This document shows positions 54,404-62,045 of a DNA stretch of 64,000 nt, in pieces. The position numbers and the translations under genes are program-made. Position 1 is the first letter of the stretch; each line of letters begins with the position of its first letter. The notes beneath the pieces were generated by a model, which did no database searches, had not been told where the DNA came from, and saw only the letters and a list, made by a program, of their open reading frames with translations. Origin of the DNA: Silvimonas amylolytica (GTDB lineage Bacteria; Pseudomonadota; Gammaproteobacteria; Burkholderiales; Chitinibacteraceae); assembly GCF_014645555.1 (NCBI RefSeq), contig NZ_BMLY01000007.1:124001-188000 (forward strand), read 5' to 3'.

Positions 54404-54997
54404 ATGCGCGAAGTACAAGTAACCCGTAACACGCTAGAAACCCAGATCACCGTGACCATCAATCTGGATGGCACCGGCAAGTCCCGGTTTGATACCGGCG
54501 TGCCCTTTCTGGAACATATGATGGATCAGATTGCCCGCCACGGGCTGATTGATCTGGATGTCGTCGCCAAGGGTGATCTGCATATCGATGCCCACCACAC
54601 CGTGGAAGACGTCGGTATTACGCTCGGCCAGGCATTGGCTAAAGCATTGGGCGACAAGAAGGGTATTCGCCGCTATGGCCACGCTTATGTGCCACTGGAT
54701 GAAGCACTGTCTCGCGTCGTCATCGACCTCTCCGGTCGTCCTGGTCTGGAATATGGTGTCGAGTTCACCCGTGCGGCGATCGGTGGTTTTGATGTTGATC
54801 TGTTTGGCGAATTCTTCCGTGGTTTCGTCAATCACGCCGCTGTCACGCTGCATATCGATAACCTGAAGGGCAAAAATGCCCACCATCAGGCAGAGACGAT
54901 CTTCAAGGCATTCGGTCGTGCATTGCGTATGGCAATCGAATACGATGAACGCATGGCTGGCGTCACGCCTTCGACCAAAGGCACTCTGGTCGGTTAA
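54404..54997 (+). CDS. hisB: Imidazoleglycerol-phosphate dehydratase
   Basis: This is the monofunctional HisB (197 residues), the dehydratase only, without the N-terminal histidinol phosphatase domain found in enterobacteria. The manganese-binding patterns [18 protein letters not shown] and [20 protein letters not shown] are present. The ATG at 54404 is used; an upstream frame start at 54365 lacks support. It begins the hisBHAFI run. Confidence 0.96.
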   Translation: MREVQVTRNTLETQITVTINLDGTGKSRFDTGVPFLEHMMDQIARHGLIDLDVVAKGDLHIDAHHTVEDVGITLGQALAKALGDKKGIRRYGHAYVPLDEALSRVVIDLSGRPGLEYGVEFTRAAIGGFDVDLFGEFFRGFVNHAAVTLHIDNLKGKNAHHQAETIFKAFGRALRMAIEYDERMAGVTPSTKGTLVG

Positions 54998-55021
54998 CCC
55001 TTCACTCGTTGAACCTCTGAA

Positions 55022-55663
55022 ATGCGTATCGCAATCGTTGACTACGGAATGGGCAACCTGCATTCCGTGACCAAAGCCATTGAGCACGTTGCCGGCAATG
55101 ACGCTAGCATTGTGTTGACTGACGACCCGATCGAGGTCGCTGCAGCCGACAAAGTGGTGTTTCCCGGTCAGGGCGCCATGCCCGACTGTATGCGCCATCT
55201 GGAAGAAAGCGGCCTGAAGGGTGCGGTGCTGGATGCCGCGCGCCAAAAGCCGTTTTTGGGTATCTGTGTCGGCGCGCAACTGCTATTCGACTACAGTGAA
55301 GAAGGTGACACGCCGGGTCTGGGCGTGTTTGCTGGTGGCGTCATGCGCTTCCCCAAGGAACGCATGCACGACGACGAAGGCCACAAACTCAAGGTGCCGC
55401 ACATGGGTTGGAACGAAATGTTCATTACCCGTGAGCATCCGCTGTGGCAAGGCATTCCGCAAGGTGAGCGCTTTTACTTCGTGCACAGCTACCACTTCAA
55501 GCCATCTGATGACATTACCGTCATCGAATCGGCTTATCCGTACCGTTTTGCAGCGGCCGTAGCACGCGATAATATTTTTGCAATTCAATGCCACCCGGAG
55601 AAAAGCCACAACGCCGGGCTGCAATTGTTGCGAAATTTTGTACACTGGGATGGTCGCCCCTGA
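55022..55663 (+). CDS. hisH: Imidazole glycerol phosphate synthase glutaminase subunit
   Basis: The 213-residue class I glutamine amidotransferase supplies ammonia to HisF. The nucleophile Cys is in FLGICVGAQLLFDYSEE and the catalytic His/Glu are in FAIQCHPEKSHNAGLQLL. It lies 24 bases after hisB. Confidence 0.96.
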   Translation: MRIAIVDYGMGNLHSVTKAIEHVAGNDASIVLTDDPIEVAAADKVVFPGQGAMPDCMRHLEESGLKGAVLDAARQKPFLGICVGAQLLFDYSEEGDTPGLGVFAGGVMRFPKERMHDDEGHKLKVPHMGWNEMFITREHPLWQGIPQGERFYFVHSYHFKPSDDITVIESAYPYRFAAAVARDNIFAIQCHPEKSHNAGLQLLRNFVHWDGRP

Positions 55664-55723
55664 AAAAGCGCCCCAAGCGCCGGCGACACACTAACAACCT
55701 GACTTCATTGAAGTTTCTGCATC

Positions 55724-56467
55724 ATGCTGATTATTCCTGCAATTGATTTGAAAGATGGCGCCTGCGTTCGTTTGCGTCAGGGCCTGATGGAAGACGCGAC
55801 TGTCTTCTCGGAAAACCCGACCACCATGGCCCGCCACTGGCTCGATAAAGGTGGTCGTCGCCTGCACCTGGTGGACTTGAACGGCGCCTTTGCCGGCAAG
55901 CCCAAGAACCTGGATGCCATCAAGGCCATCCTGGCGGAGGTTGCGGGCGAGGTACCGGTGCAACTGGGTGGCGGCATTCGCGATCTGGACACCATCGAGC
56001 GTTATCTGGACGCGGGTATCGACTACGTCATTATCGGCACTGCGGCCGTGAAGATTCCAGGCTTCCTGCACGAAGCTTGTGATGCCTTCCCCGGTCACAT
56101 CATTGTCGGTCTGGATGCCAAAGATGGCCGAGTTGCCACCGATGGCTGGTCGAAGATCACCGAACACGATGTCATTGATCTGGCTCAGCGCTTCCAGGAT
56201 TACGGCGTGGAAAGCGTCATCTACACCGATATCGGTCGCGATGGCATGCTTTCTGGCGTCAACATCGAAGCCACCGTCAAGCTGGCTCAGGCACTCACCA
56301 TTCCGGTGATCGCTTCTGGCGGTCTGACTGATCTGGACGACGTGCGAAAGCTGGTTGAAGTAGAAAGTGAAGGCATCGAAGGTGTCATCACCGGCCGCGC
56401 CATCTATGAAGGCACCATCGACTTCAAGGCTGCGCAAGACCTGGCCGACGAAGCCGTCGCCGCCTGA
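55724..56467 (+). CDS. hisA: ProFAR isomerase (phosphoribosylformimino-AICAR-phosphate isomerase)
   Basis: The 247-residue TIM barrel isomerises ProFAR to PRFAR. Conserved Asp8 lies in [15 protein letters not shown]; phosphate-binding motifs are VQLGGGIRD and VIASGGLTD, with the second catalytic Asp in [10 protein letters not shown]. The start is the ATG at 55724. Confidence 0.96.
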   Translation: MLIIPAIDLKDGACVRLRQGLMEDATVFSENPTTMARHWLDKGGRRLHLVDLNGAFAGKPKNLDAIKAILAEVAGEVPVQLGGGIRDLDTIERYLDAGIDYVIIGTAAVKIPGFLHEACDAFPGHIIVGLDAKDGRVATDGWSKITEHDVIDLAQRFQDYGVESVIYTDIGRDGMLSGVNIEATVKLAQALTIPVIASGGLTDLDDVRKLVEVESEGIEGVITGRAIYEGTIDFKAAQDLADEAVAA

Positions 56468-56548
56468 TCTGATCTGTTTAAAACCACCCGCCGCTGCCGC
56501 TATGGTCATTCGCCATGGCGGTTGCGGTGTTGCGTCTGGAAAATCCAC

Positions 56549-57316
56549 ATGCCTTTAGCCAAGCGCATTATCCCCTGCCTTGATGTCACCGCTGGCCGCG
56601 TGGTCAAAGGGGTCAATTTCGTCGAACTGCGTGACGCCGGTGATCCGGTGGAAATCGCTCGCCGTTATGACGAACAAGGCGCGGATGAGCTGACGTTCCT
56701 GGACATCACCGCATCATCTGATGACCGCGACCTGATCCTCTCGGTGATTGAGGCAGTGGCTTCCGAAGTATTCATCCCGCTCACCGTGGGTGGAGGCGTG
56801 CGCAAGGTGGAAGACGTACGCCGCCTGCTCAATGCGGGCGCGGACAAGATCAGCATCAACACCTCGGCCATTACCAACCCGCAACTGGTGGCCGATGCCG
56901 CTGCTCGTTTTGGTAGCCAGGCCATTGTGGTCGCCATTGACGCCAAGGCAGTCACTCCGAACAACGACCGTTGGGAAGTCTTCACTCATGGTGGCCGCAA
57001 TGCCACCGGTCTGGATGCGGTGGAGTGGGCCATCAAGATGCAGCAAATGGGTGCAGGCGAGATCCTGCTGACCAGCATGGATCGCGATGGCACCAAAATT
57101 GGTTTTAACCTGCCGCTGACCCGCGCGATTTCCGACGCAGTGGATATCCCGGTCATCGCCTCCGGCGGCGTGGGTAATTTGCAGCACATGGTCGAAGGGG
57201 TCACAGAAGGCCACGCCGATGCAGTGCTCGCCGCGTCCATCTTCCACTTTGGTGAATACACCGTGCGCCAGGCCAAAGAAGCCATGCGCGATGCGGGGAT
57301 TGAGGTGCGCCTGTGA
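56549..57316 (+). CDS. hisF: Imidazole glycerol phosphate synthase cyclase subunit
   Basis: The 255-residue TIM barrel joins PRFAR with ammonia from HisH. Catalytic Asp is in [16 protein letters not shown], and the second in [24 protein letters not shown]-type and [10 protein letters not shown] phosphate motifs are visible. The ATG at 56549 excludes nine foreign residues of the longer frame. The stop overlaps hisI (GTGA). Confidence 0.96.
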   Translation: MPLAKRIIPCLDVTAGRVVKGVNFVELRDAGDPVEIARRYDEQGADELTFLDITASSDDRDLILSVIEAVASEVFIPLTVGGGVRKVEDVRRLLNAGADKISINTSAITNPQLVADAAARFGSQAIVVAIDAKAVTPNNDRWEVFTHGGRNATGLDAVEWAIKMQQMGAGEILLTSMDRDGTKIGFNLPLTRAISDAVDIPVIASGGVGNLQHMVEGVTEGHADAVLAASIFHFGEYTVRQAKEAMRDAGIEVRL

Positions 57317-57708
57317 GCTGGCTGGACGAGATCAAATTTGATGCGGCCGGGCTCGTGCCGGTCATCGCGCAGGATGAGCACACCGGCCGCGTGCTGATGT
57401 TCGCTTTTGCCAATCGCGAGGCCGTGGCACTGTCTGCAGACAAGAGAACCGCCCACTACTGGACGCGGTCACGCCAGAAACTGTGGCATAAGGGCGAAGA
57501 GTCTGGCCATTTTCAGCGCATCAAGGAAATCCGTCTGGATTGTGATGGCGATGTATTGATTTACGTGATCGAACAGGAAGGCGGCATTGCCTGCCATACC
57601 GGCCGCGAAAGCTGTTTTTTCCGCAAACTGAACGGCGACACGTGGGAAACGGTTGATCCGGTCCTTAAAGATCCCAACGCGATTTATGGCCATGGTCATT
57701 CGCATTAA
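57313..57708 (+). CDS. hisI: Phosphoribosyl-AMP cyclohydrolase
   Basis: The 131-residue monofunctional HisI hydrolyses PR-AMP; it is not fused to HisE. Key segments are [38 protein letters not shown] and the metal-binding [28 protein letters not shown]. It uses a GTG start overlapping the hisF stop. Confidence 0.95.
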   Translation: MSWLDEIKFDAAGLVPVIAQDEHTGRVLMFAFANREAVALSADKRTAHYWTRSRQKLWHKGEESGHFQRIKEIRLDCDGDVLIYVIEQEGGIACHTGRESCFFRKLNGDTWETVDPVLKDPNAIYGHGHSH

Positions 57709-57719
57709 GTGCACATAAA

Positions 57720-57760
57720 CAGACAAAAAAGCCCGTTGCCGTAACGGGCTTTTTTGTCTG
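57720..57760 (+). terminator. Strong Rho-independent terminator after hisI
   Basis: A perfect 18-base-pair stem (57720-57737 with 57743-57760) has a 5-base loop GCCGT, flanked by A6 and T6 tracts within the stem. It would work in either direction and separates hisI from hisE. Confidence 0.92.
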
Positions 57761-57841
57761 AATGGTCAATTCATCCGGATGTTCGTACAACTTTAAACAT
57801 GCGCATTGCAACCGCAGCGTCCTTTCGTAATCAAACCCCCT

Positions 57842-57847
57842 TATAAT
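57842..57847 (+). promoter_or_regulatory. Candidate -10 box of hisE promoter
   Basis: A consensus TATAAT lies 26 bases before the hisE ATG, after the hisI terminator. The -35 region (about 57819-57825) is weak. It shares the 9-mer TTATAATTG with the hisD candidate promoter. Confidence 0.5.
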
Positions 57848-57872
57848 TGATGCTTTGTATCTGGAGCGAAGC

Positions 57873-58202
57873 ATGGTTTCCGCTGAAATCCTGGAGCGTT
57901 TGTCCGCCACGCTGGCATCCCGCCGCGAGGCAGACCCCAGCACCTCTTACGTCGCCAAGCTATTTCACAAAGGTCAGGAAGCGATCCTGAAAAAAGTGGG
58001 CGAAGAAGCGGTTGAAACCATCATGGCCGCCAAGGATGGCGACAAGCTCCATCTGGTCCGTGAAGTTGCTGATCTGTGGTTCCATACCATGGTGCTGCTG
58101 GCCAACGAAGGTCTCTCTGCTGAAGATGTGCTGGCCGAACTGGCCCGCCGCGAGGGGATCTCCGGCATTGAAGAGAAAGCGTCGCGTCCTGCCCAGGATT
58201 GA
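57873..58202 (+). CDS. hisE: Phosphoribosyl-ATP pyrophosphatase
   Basis: The 109-residue HisE removes pyrophosphate from PR-ATP. Its MazG-type motif is [17 protein letters not shown] and [22 protein letters not shown] lies about 6 bases before the ATG at 57873; an ATG six codons upstream overlaps the promoter region and is rejected. Confidence 0.95.
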   Translation: MVSAEILERLSATLASRREADPSTSYVAKLFHKGQEAILKKVGEEAVETIMAAKDGDKLHLVREVADLWFHTMVLLANEGLSAEDVLAELARREGISGIEEKASRPAQD

Positions 58203-58262
58203 ATCGGGGCCGACCAGGTCTTATGAATGATGGCGCCGCAACGGCGTATTGGGAGAAACTTG

Positions 58263-58619
58263 ATGAGCGATTGCCTGTTCTGCAAGCTGGCCAGCGGTGA
58301 AATCCCGAGCAAGCAGATTTACAGCGATGATGAAGTCGTGGCATTTCACGATATCCATCCAGTGGCACCGGTGCATTTTTTGATTGTTCCCAAAATCCAC
58401 GTCGATTCGCTGGCGCACGCTGGTCAGGAACATCAAGCCTTGTTGGGCAAGATGCTTTTGCTGGCGCCCAAACTGGCCGCAGAGCAAGGTTTGAAAGACG
58501 GTTTTCGCACCGTCATCAATACCGGCCACGGCGGTGGGCAAACGTTCTTCCATCTGCACGTCCACGTGTTTGGTGGCAATGTCATGTCGCCTGATCTGAC
58601 TGCCATCAACACGCAATAA
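58263..58619 (+). CDS. HIT-family nucleotide hydrolase
   Basis: The 118-residue protein has the HIT motif HLHVHVF (histidine triad) near the C-terminus and CLFCKLASGEIP at the N-terminus, typical of HinT-like phosphoramidases. GGGAG lies 7 bases before the ATG at 58263. Its place after hisE and before tatABC is conserved in betaproteobacteria. Confidence 0.93.
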   Translation: MSDCLFCKLASGEIPSKQIYSDDEVVAFHDIHPVAPVHFLIVPKIHVDSLAHAGQEHQALLGKMLLLAPKLAAEQGLKDGFRTVINTGHGGGQTFFHLHVHVFGGNVMSPDLTAINTQ

Positions 58620-58634
58620 TCGGCGTGTAAAGAA

Positions 58635-58659
58635 CAAACCCCTGATGGTCAGGGGTTTG
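58635..58659 (+). terminator. Hairpin after HIT gene (weak terminator)
   Basis: CAAACCCCTGA (58635-58645) pairs with TCAGGGGTTTG (58649-58659) with a 3-base loop. The stem is strong, but only a short, interrupted T run follows, so readthrough into tatA is likely. Confidence 0.6.
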
Positions 58660-58700
58660 ATGGTTCAACCTGCGGCGCATAACGCCAGGAGTACAACACA

Positions 58701-58910
58701 ATGGGTTCGTTTAGCATCTGGCATTGGCTGATCGTGCTAGTGATCATCGTCCTGGTTTTTGGTACCAAAAAGCTGGGCAACGTCGGCAAGGATCTGGGTT
58801 CTGCCGTTCGCGGCTTCAAAGAAGGCATGAATGGCGAAGGCGAAAAGCCAGCTGATAATCATGCTGAAGCCGGCCGCGTGATCGACGCTGCCGACCGCGA
58901 CAAGCGTTAA
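58701..58910 (+). CDS. tatA: Twin-arginine translocase subunit TatA
   Basis: TatA polymerises to form the pore for folded Tat substrates. The 69-residue protein has the N-terminal helix ([22 protein letters not shown]), the [14 protein letters not shown] hinge and an amphipathic helix ([13 protein letters not shown]). AGGAG lies before the ATG. Confidence 0.95.
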   Translation: MGSFSIWHWLIVLVIIVLVFGTKKLGNVGKDLGSAVRGFKEGMNGEGEKPADNHAEAGRVIDAADRDKR

Positions 58911-58934
58911 TCCGCCGACAGGACGACACGGGCG

Positions 58935-59468
58935 GTGTTTGATATCAGTCTGGGTGAAATGGCAGTGATCGGCGCGGTTGCCCTTGTGGTTATCGGGCCG
59001 GAGCGACTGCCCAAGGTGGCGCGTACTCTCGGCTTGCTGGTCGGGCGTGCCCAGCGTTTTGCCAACAGTGTCAAAGCGGATCTGGACCGGGAAATCGCCC
59101 AGACCGAACTCGCAAAGCTTGAAGCGGAAATGCGGGCGCAAGGCGCTGAATTACGCAATACCATCCATCAACCATTGGCTGATGCGAAAGCGGCATTGCT
59201 GGCTGCGCCGTCTGAGACGCCCGCGCCTGTCGTTATGAATACGCCAGTCGAGCCCCCCGCGACGACGCAGTCTGAGCCCGACCCGTTTGCGCTGACAACC
59301 GCCGACCAGGCGCTGCGCCCTGTTGCAGAACCTGCCCCTGTATCTGCCGTGTCAGCTCCGGCTCCCGCCCCACAGATCCATGCAGGCGCTCATGACGAGC
59401 GCCAGCTTGATCTGTTCGAACCCTCTGTCCCCAGCGCCGCCCCCACGCCGGCGCGAGATCGCCGCTGA
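58935..59468 (+). CDS. tatB: Twin-arginine translocase subunit TatB
   Basis: TatB forms the receptor with TatC. The 177-residue protein has the N-terminal helix and hinge (MFDISLGEMAVIGAVALVVIGPERLPKVARTLG), an amphipathic helix and a long Pro/Ala-rich tail. It starts at a GTG. Confidence 0.94.
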   Translation: MFDISLGEMAVIGAVALVVIGPERLPKVARTLGLLVGRAQRFANSVKADLDREIAQTELAKLEAEMRAQGAELRNTIHQPLADAKAALLAAPSETPAPVVMNTPVEPPATTQSEPDPFALTTADQALRPVAEPAPVSAVSAPAPAPQIHAGAHDERQLDLFEPSVPSAAPTPARDRR

Positions 59469-59471
59469 TTC

Positions 59472-60218
59472 ATGACTGAGGATAACTTTCAGCCACTGCT
59501 GGTTCACCTGATCGAGTTGCGTTCCCGTATTGTGCGCAGCGCACTGGTGTTCTTCGTCGGCTTTGCCATCTGTTTTTATTTTTCGCAGCAGTTGTACGAT
59601 TTTCTGGTCGCACCACTGACTGCCGTGCTGCCAGGCCAGAAACTGGTCTCGATCGGCATTGCTGCACCGTTCCTGTTGCAGGTAAAGATTGTTGCGCTAA
59701 CGGCCGTCATCATCACCATGCCGCATACACTCTATCAAGTGTGGGCGTTTGTGGCACCGGGCCTCTACACCCACGAAAAACGCATGATCCTGCCGCTGGT
59801 GGTTTCATCCACCCTGCTGTTTTTGCTAGGCATGTCTTTTGCGTATTTCTTTGTTTTCAAAACTGTCTTCTCCTTTGTCGCCTCGCATGTGCCCAGTTCC
59901 ATGCAGTGGCTACCAGATTCCGAACAGTACCTCTCCTTTGTATTGGGGCTGTTCATCTCTTTTGGCATCACCTTTGAAGTACCAGTGGCAATTGTGCTGC
60001 TGGTCCACATTGGCGTTGTCACCGTCGAAAAACTGGTGAGCTGGCGTCCGTATGTGATCGTGGGTTCTTTCATCGTGGCTGCAGTGGTCACACCACCCGA
60101 TCCGCTCTCGCAATGCTTGCTTGCCGTTCCACTCTGGCTTTTATATGAAGCCGGTTGCGTCGTCGCCCGCTGGACCGGGACACGCGCTTCGAATCAAACC
60201 CACACCCAAGAACAATGA
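59472..60218 (+). CDS. tatC: Twin-arginine translocase subunit TatC
   Basis: TatC recognises the twin-arginine signal. The 248-residue protein has six membrane helices with the N-terminal HLIELRSRI and the YQVWAFVAPGLYTHEKR motif. It follows tatB by 3 bases and overlaps the PglL-type gene by 4 (ATGA). Confidence 0.95.
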   Translation: MTEDNFQPLLVHLIELRSRIVRSALVFFVGFAICFYFSQQLYDFLVAPLTAVLPGQKLVSIGIAAPFLLQVKIVALTAVIITMPHTLYQVWAFVAPGLYTHEKRMILPLVVSSTLLFLLGMSFAYFFVFKTVFSFVASHVPSSMQWLPDSEQYLSFVLGLFISFGITFEVPVAIVLLVHIGVVTVEKLVSWRPYVIVGSFIVAAVVTPPDPLSQCLLAVPLWLLYEAGCVVARWTGTRASNQTHTQEQ

Positions 60219-61984
60219 AAACGCACCCTTCACTTCGTATCTACCAGGCCCTGCTGTTTTTGCTTGCCTGCGTACCTTGCGCGATTCCTTACCGTTATCC
60301 ACCCAACCCGGTCTTTCCATCTGAGCTGGCCGCATACGGTTTTTGTGCACTGATCATCATGGCTGCGGCGACGCTGCCGACCAACAGCCGCCGCACCGGG
60401 CCACCGCTGGCCAGTTGGCCGTGGCTCGCCCTCGCGGGCGTACTGGCCATCCAGATCGTGGCCATGCCAGTGATCTACTGGTCAGAACGCACGATCCCGA
60501 TGAGCTACATGATTGGCGCTGCGCTCACCGTCTGGAGCCTTTCTCTGGCACGGGACGAACATGGTCTGGAACCCCTGGCTGTCGCACTGGCCTGGGGTCT
60601 GCTGATTGGGGCGCTGTTCAATACTGGCCTGTCCATTCCGCAGATTATCCACGTACAGCAAAGTGGTTCGGGCCTGGTGTTCGGCAATATCGGTCAGAAG
60701 AATATGTATGGCCACTACCTGGCCTGGGGTCTGGCTGCAGCCGCCTGGCTGGGTGCAACCCGACGCCTGCAAGGCTGGGCCTTCTGGGTTCTGGCTATCT
60801 GGCTGGCTTTGTCGATGGCCTGGTGCGGGTCACGCTCCATCTTCCTCTATGCCGGTGCATGGGCAGTTTTTGGCGCGGCACTGTACTTCACGTCACGCGG
60901 CGACAACCGTCGCTTTGCCGTGTTGTTGTTTGGTTCGGCAGTTCTGATCATTGCCATGCAGTTTGTCGCGCCGCAGATCAATCACCTGTTCCAGTCTGCA
61001 TTGCATGCCAAAAATGAAGTCCCAACCGGTCTGGATCGACTGGACTCCAACGGCGCGCGCCGCCTGGTGGAATGGCAAAAGGCGCTGATCGCTTTCCGCG
61101 AAAACCCGATCCTCGGTGTGGGCTGGGGCGCCTACGGCGCACAAAGCGTACGTCTGCAGGTCATTCCGGAATTTGCCAAAGTGGTGGAGCCGGTCCTGTT
61201 CACGCACTGCCACAACTCGCTGCTTAACCTGATGGCAGAAACCGGCATTGTCGGTGCCTTTGTGGTGGTCGTGCCCATTCTGCTGGCCTTCTTTGGCATC
61301 TGGCGTCGTCGCCATGACCCGGTTGCCATGTTCGGCACTGCGCTGGTCCTGGTATCAATCCTGCATAGCCTGGTGGAATACCCGCTGTGGTACTTCCACT
61401 TCTTCGGGCCATTCGCCTTGATGTTGTTCCTGATGTACGACGGCGCCCCAGGTCGCGGTTTGTCATCCATGCAATCGCGCATTGGCGGCCTGGCTGCCGG
61501 CGTGGCGACACTGGGCCTCGGCATTGCCGGTCTGGTGTTTTACCTGCAGATTTACCCGATCATCGACAGCAGCAGCAAGGTCAAGGAAAACGAGCGCCGC
61601 ATCAAGATCCTGGAAGACATGCGCAAGAACCCATTGCTGGATTACTTCGCCGAGTACGGTCTTTCCAACTTCGTCGTTGCCAACCGCTCTGACATGGCCT
61701 GGAAGCTGGGCATTGTCGCCCAACTGGATCGCCTGCACCCGTACCCCGGCCAGTTGTCCGATGAGGCCATCATGCGCGCATTGATGGGTGACCAGCAGAT
61801 GGCACACCAACGCATGCGTGAAGCGGTGTATTCGTTCCCCGATAGCCTTGGCTACTACCGCCATGAAATCGAACGCTTCCCCAACGAACCAGCCGTACAA
61901 GCCTTGCTAGTGGATGTGGAAGCCGGAGAAAAGATGTACGGCAAGCAGCCCTACGATCCGAACGATGACAGTAATGATGATTGA
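60215..61984 (+). CDS. PglL/Wzy-family O-oligosaccharyltransferase or O-antigen ligase
   Basis: The 589-residue polytopic membrane protein has about 10-12 hydrophobic segments, a large periplasmic loop and the Wzy_C-type motif THCHNSLLNLMAETGIVGAF. The C-terminal region of about 130 residues (KVKENERRIKILEDMRKNPLL onward) fits PglL-type enzymes, which transfer lipid-linked glycans to pilin or other periplasmic proteins. WaaL-type ligation to lipid A cannot be excluded. The ATG at 60215 overlaps the tatC stop. A terminator follows. Confidence 0.82.
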   Translation: MKTHPSLRIYQALLFLLACVPCAIPYRYPPNPVFPSELAAYGFCALIIMAAATLPTNSRRTGPPLASWPWLALAGVLAIQIVAMPVIYWSERTIPMSYMIGAALTVWSLSLARDEHGLEPLAVALAWGLLIGALFNTGLSIPQIIHVQQSGSGLVFGNIGQKNMYGHYLAWGLAAAAWLGATRRLQGWAFWVLAIWLALSMAWCGSRSIFLYAGAWAVFGAALYFTSRGDNRRFAVLLFGSAVLIIAMQFVAPQINHLFQSALHAKNEVPTGLDRLDSNGARRLVEWQKALIAFRENPILGVGWGAYGAQSVRLQVIPEFAKVVEPVLFTHCHNSLLNLMAETGIVGAFVVVVPILLAFFGIWRRRHDPVAMFGTALVLVSILHSLVEYPLWYFHFFGPFALMLFLMYDGAPGRGLSSMQSRIGGLAAGVATLGLGIAGLVFYLQIYPIIDSSSKVKENERRIKILEDMRKNPLLDYFAEYGLSNFVVANRSDMAWKLGIVAQLDRLHPYPGQLSDEAIMRALMGDQQMAHQRMREAVYSFPDSLGYYRHEIERFPNEPAVQALLVDVEAGEKMYGKQPYDPNDDSNDD

Positions 61985-62007
61985 TCCGGACTCACCCTCC
62001 GCATCGC

Positions 62008-62035
62008 AAAAAGCCGGCTTCTGCCGGCTTTTTTT
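62008..62035. terminator. Rho-independent terminator, shared by PglL-type gene and pbpC
   Basis: AAAAAGCCGGC (62008-62018) pairs with GCCGGCTTTTT (62023-62033) with loop TTCT, followed by more T. With A and T tracts on both sides it can end transcripts from the ligase gene (+) and pbpC (-), whose stop is 11 bases away. Confidence 0.9.
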
Positions 62036-62045
62036 ATTGGTGCAT

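Noticed and set aside
55691-56548. 285-aa minus-strand frame opposite hisA
   Set aside because: Antisense to hisA; no domain recognised.
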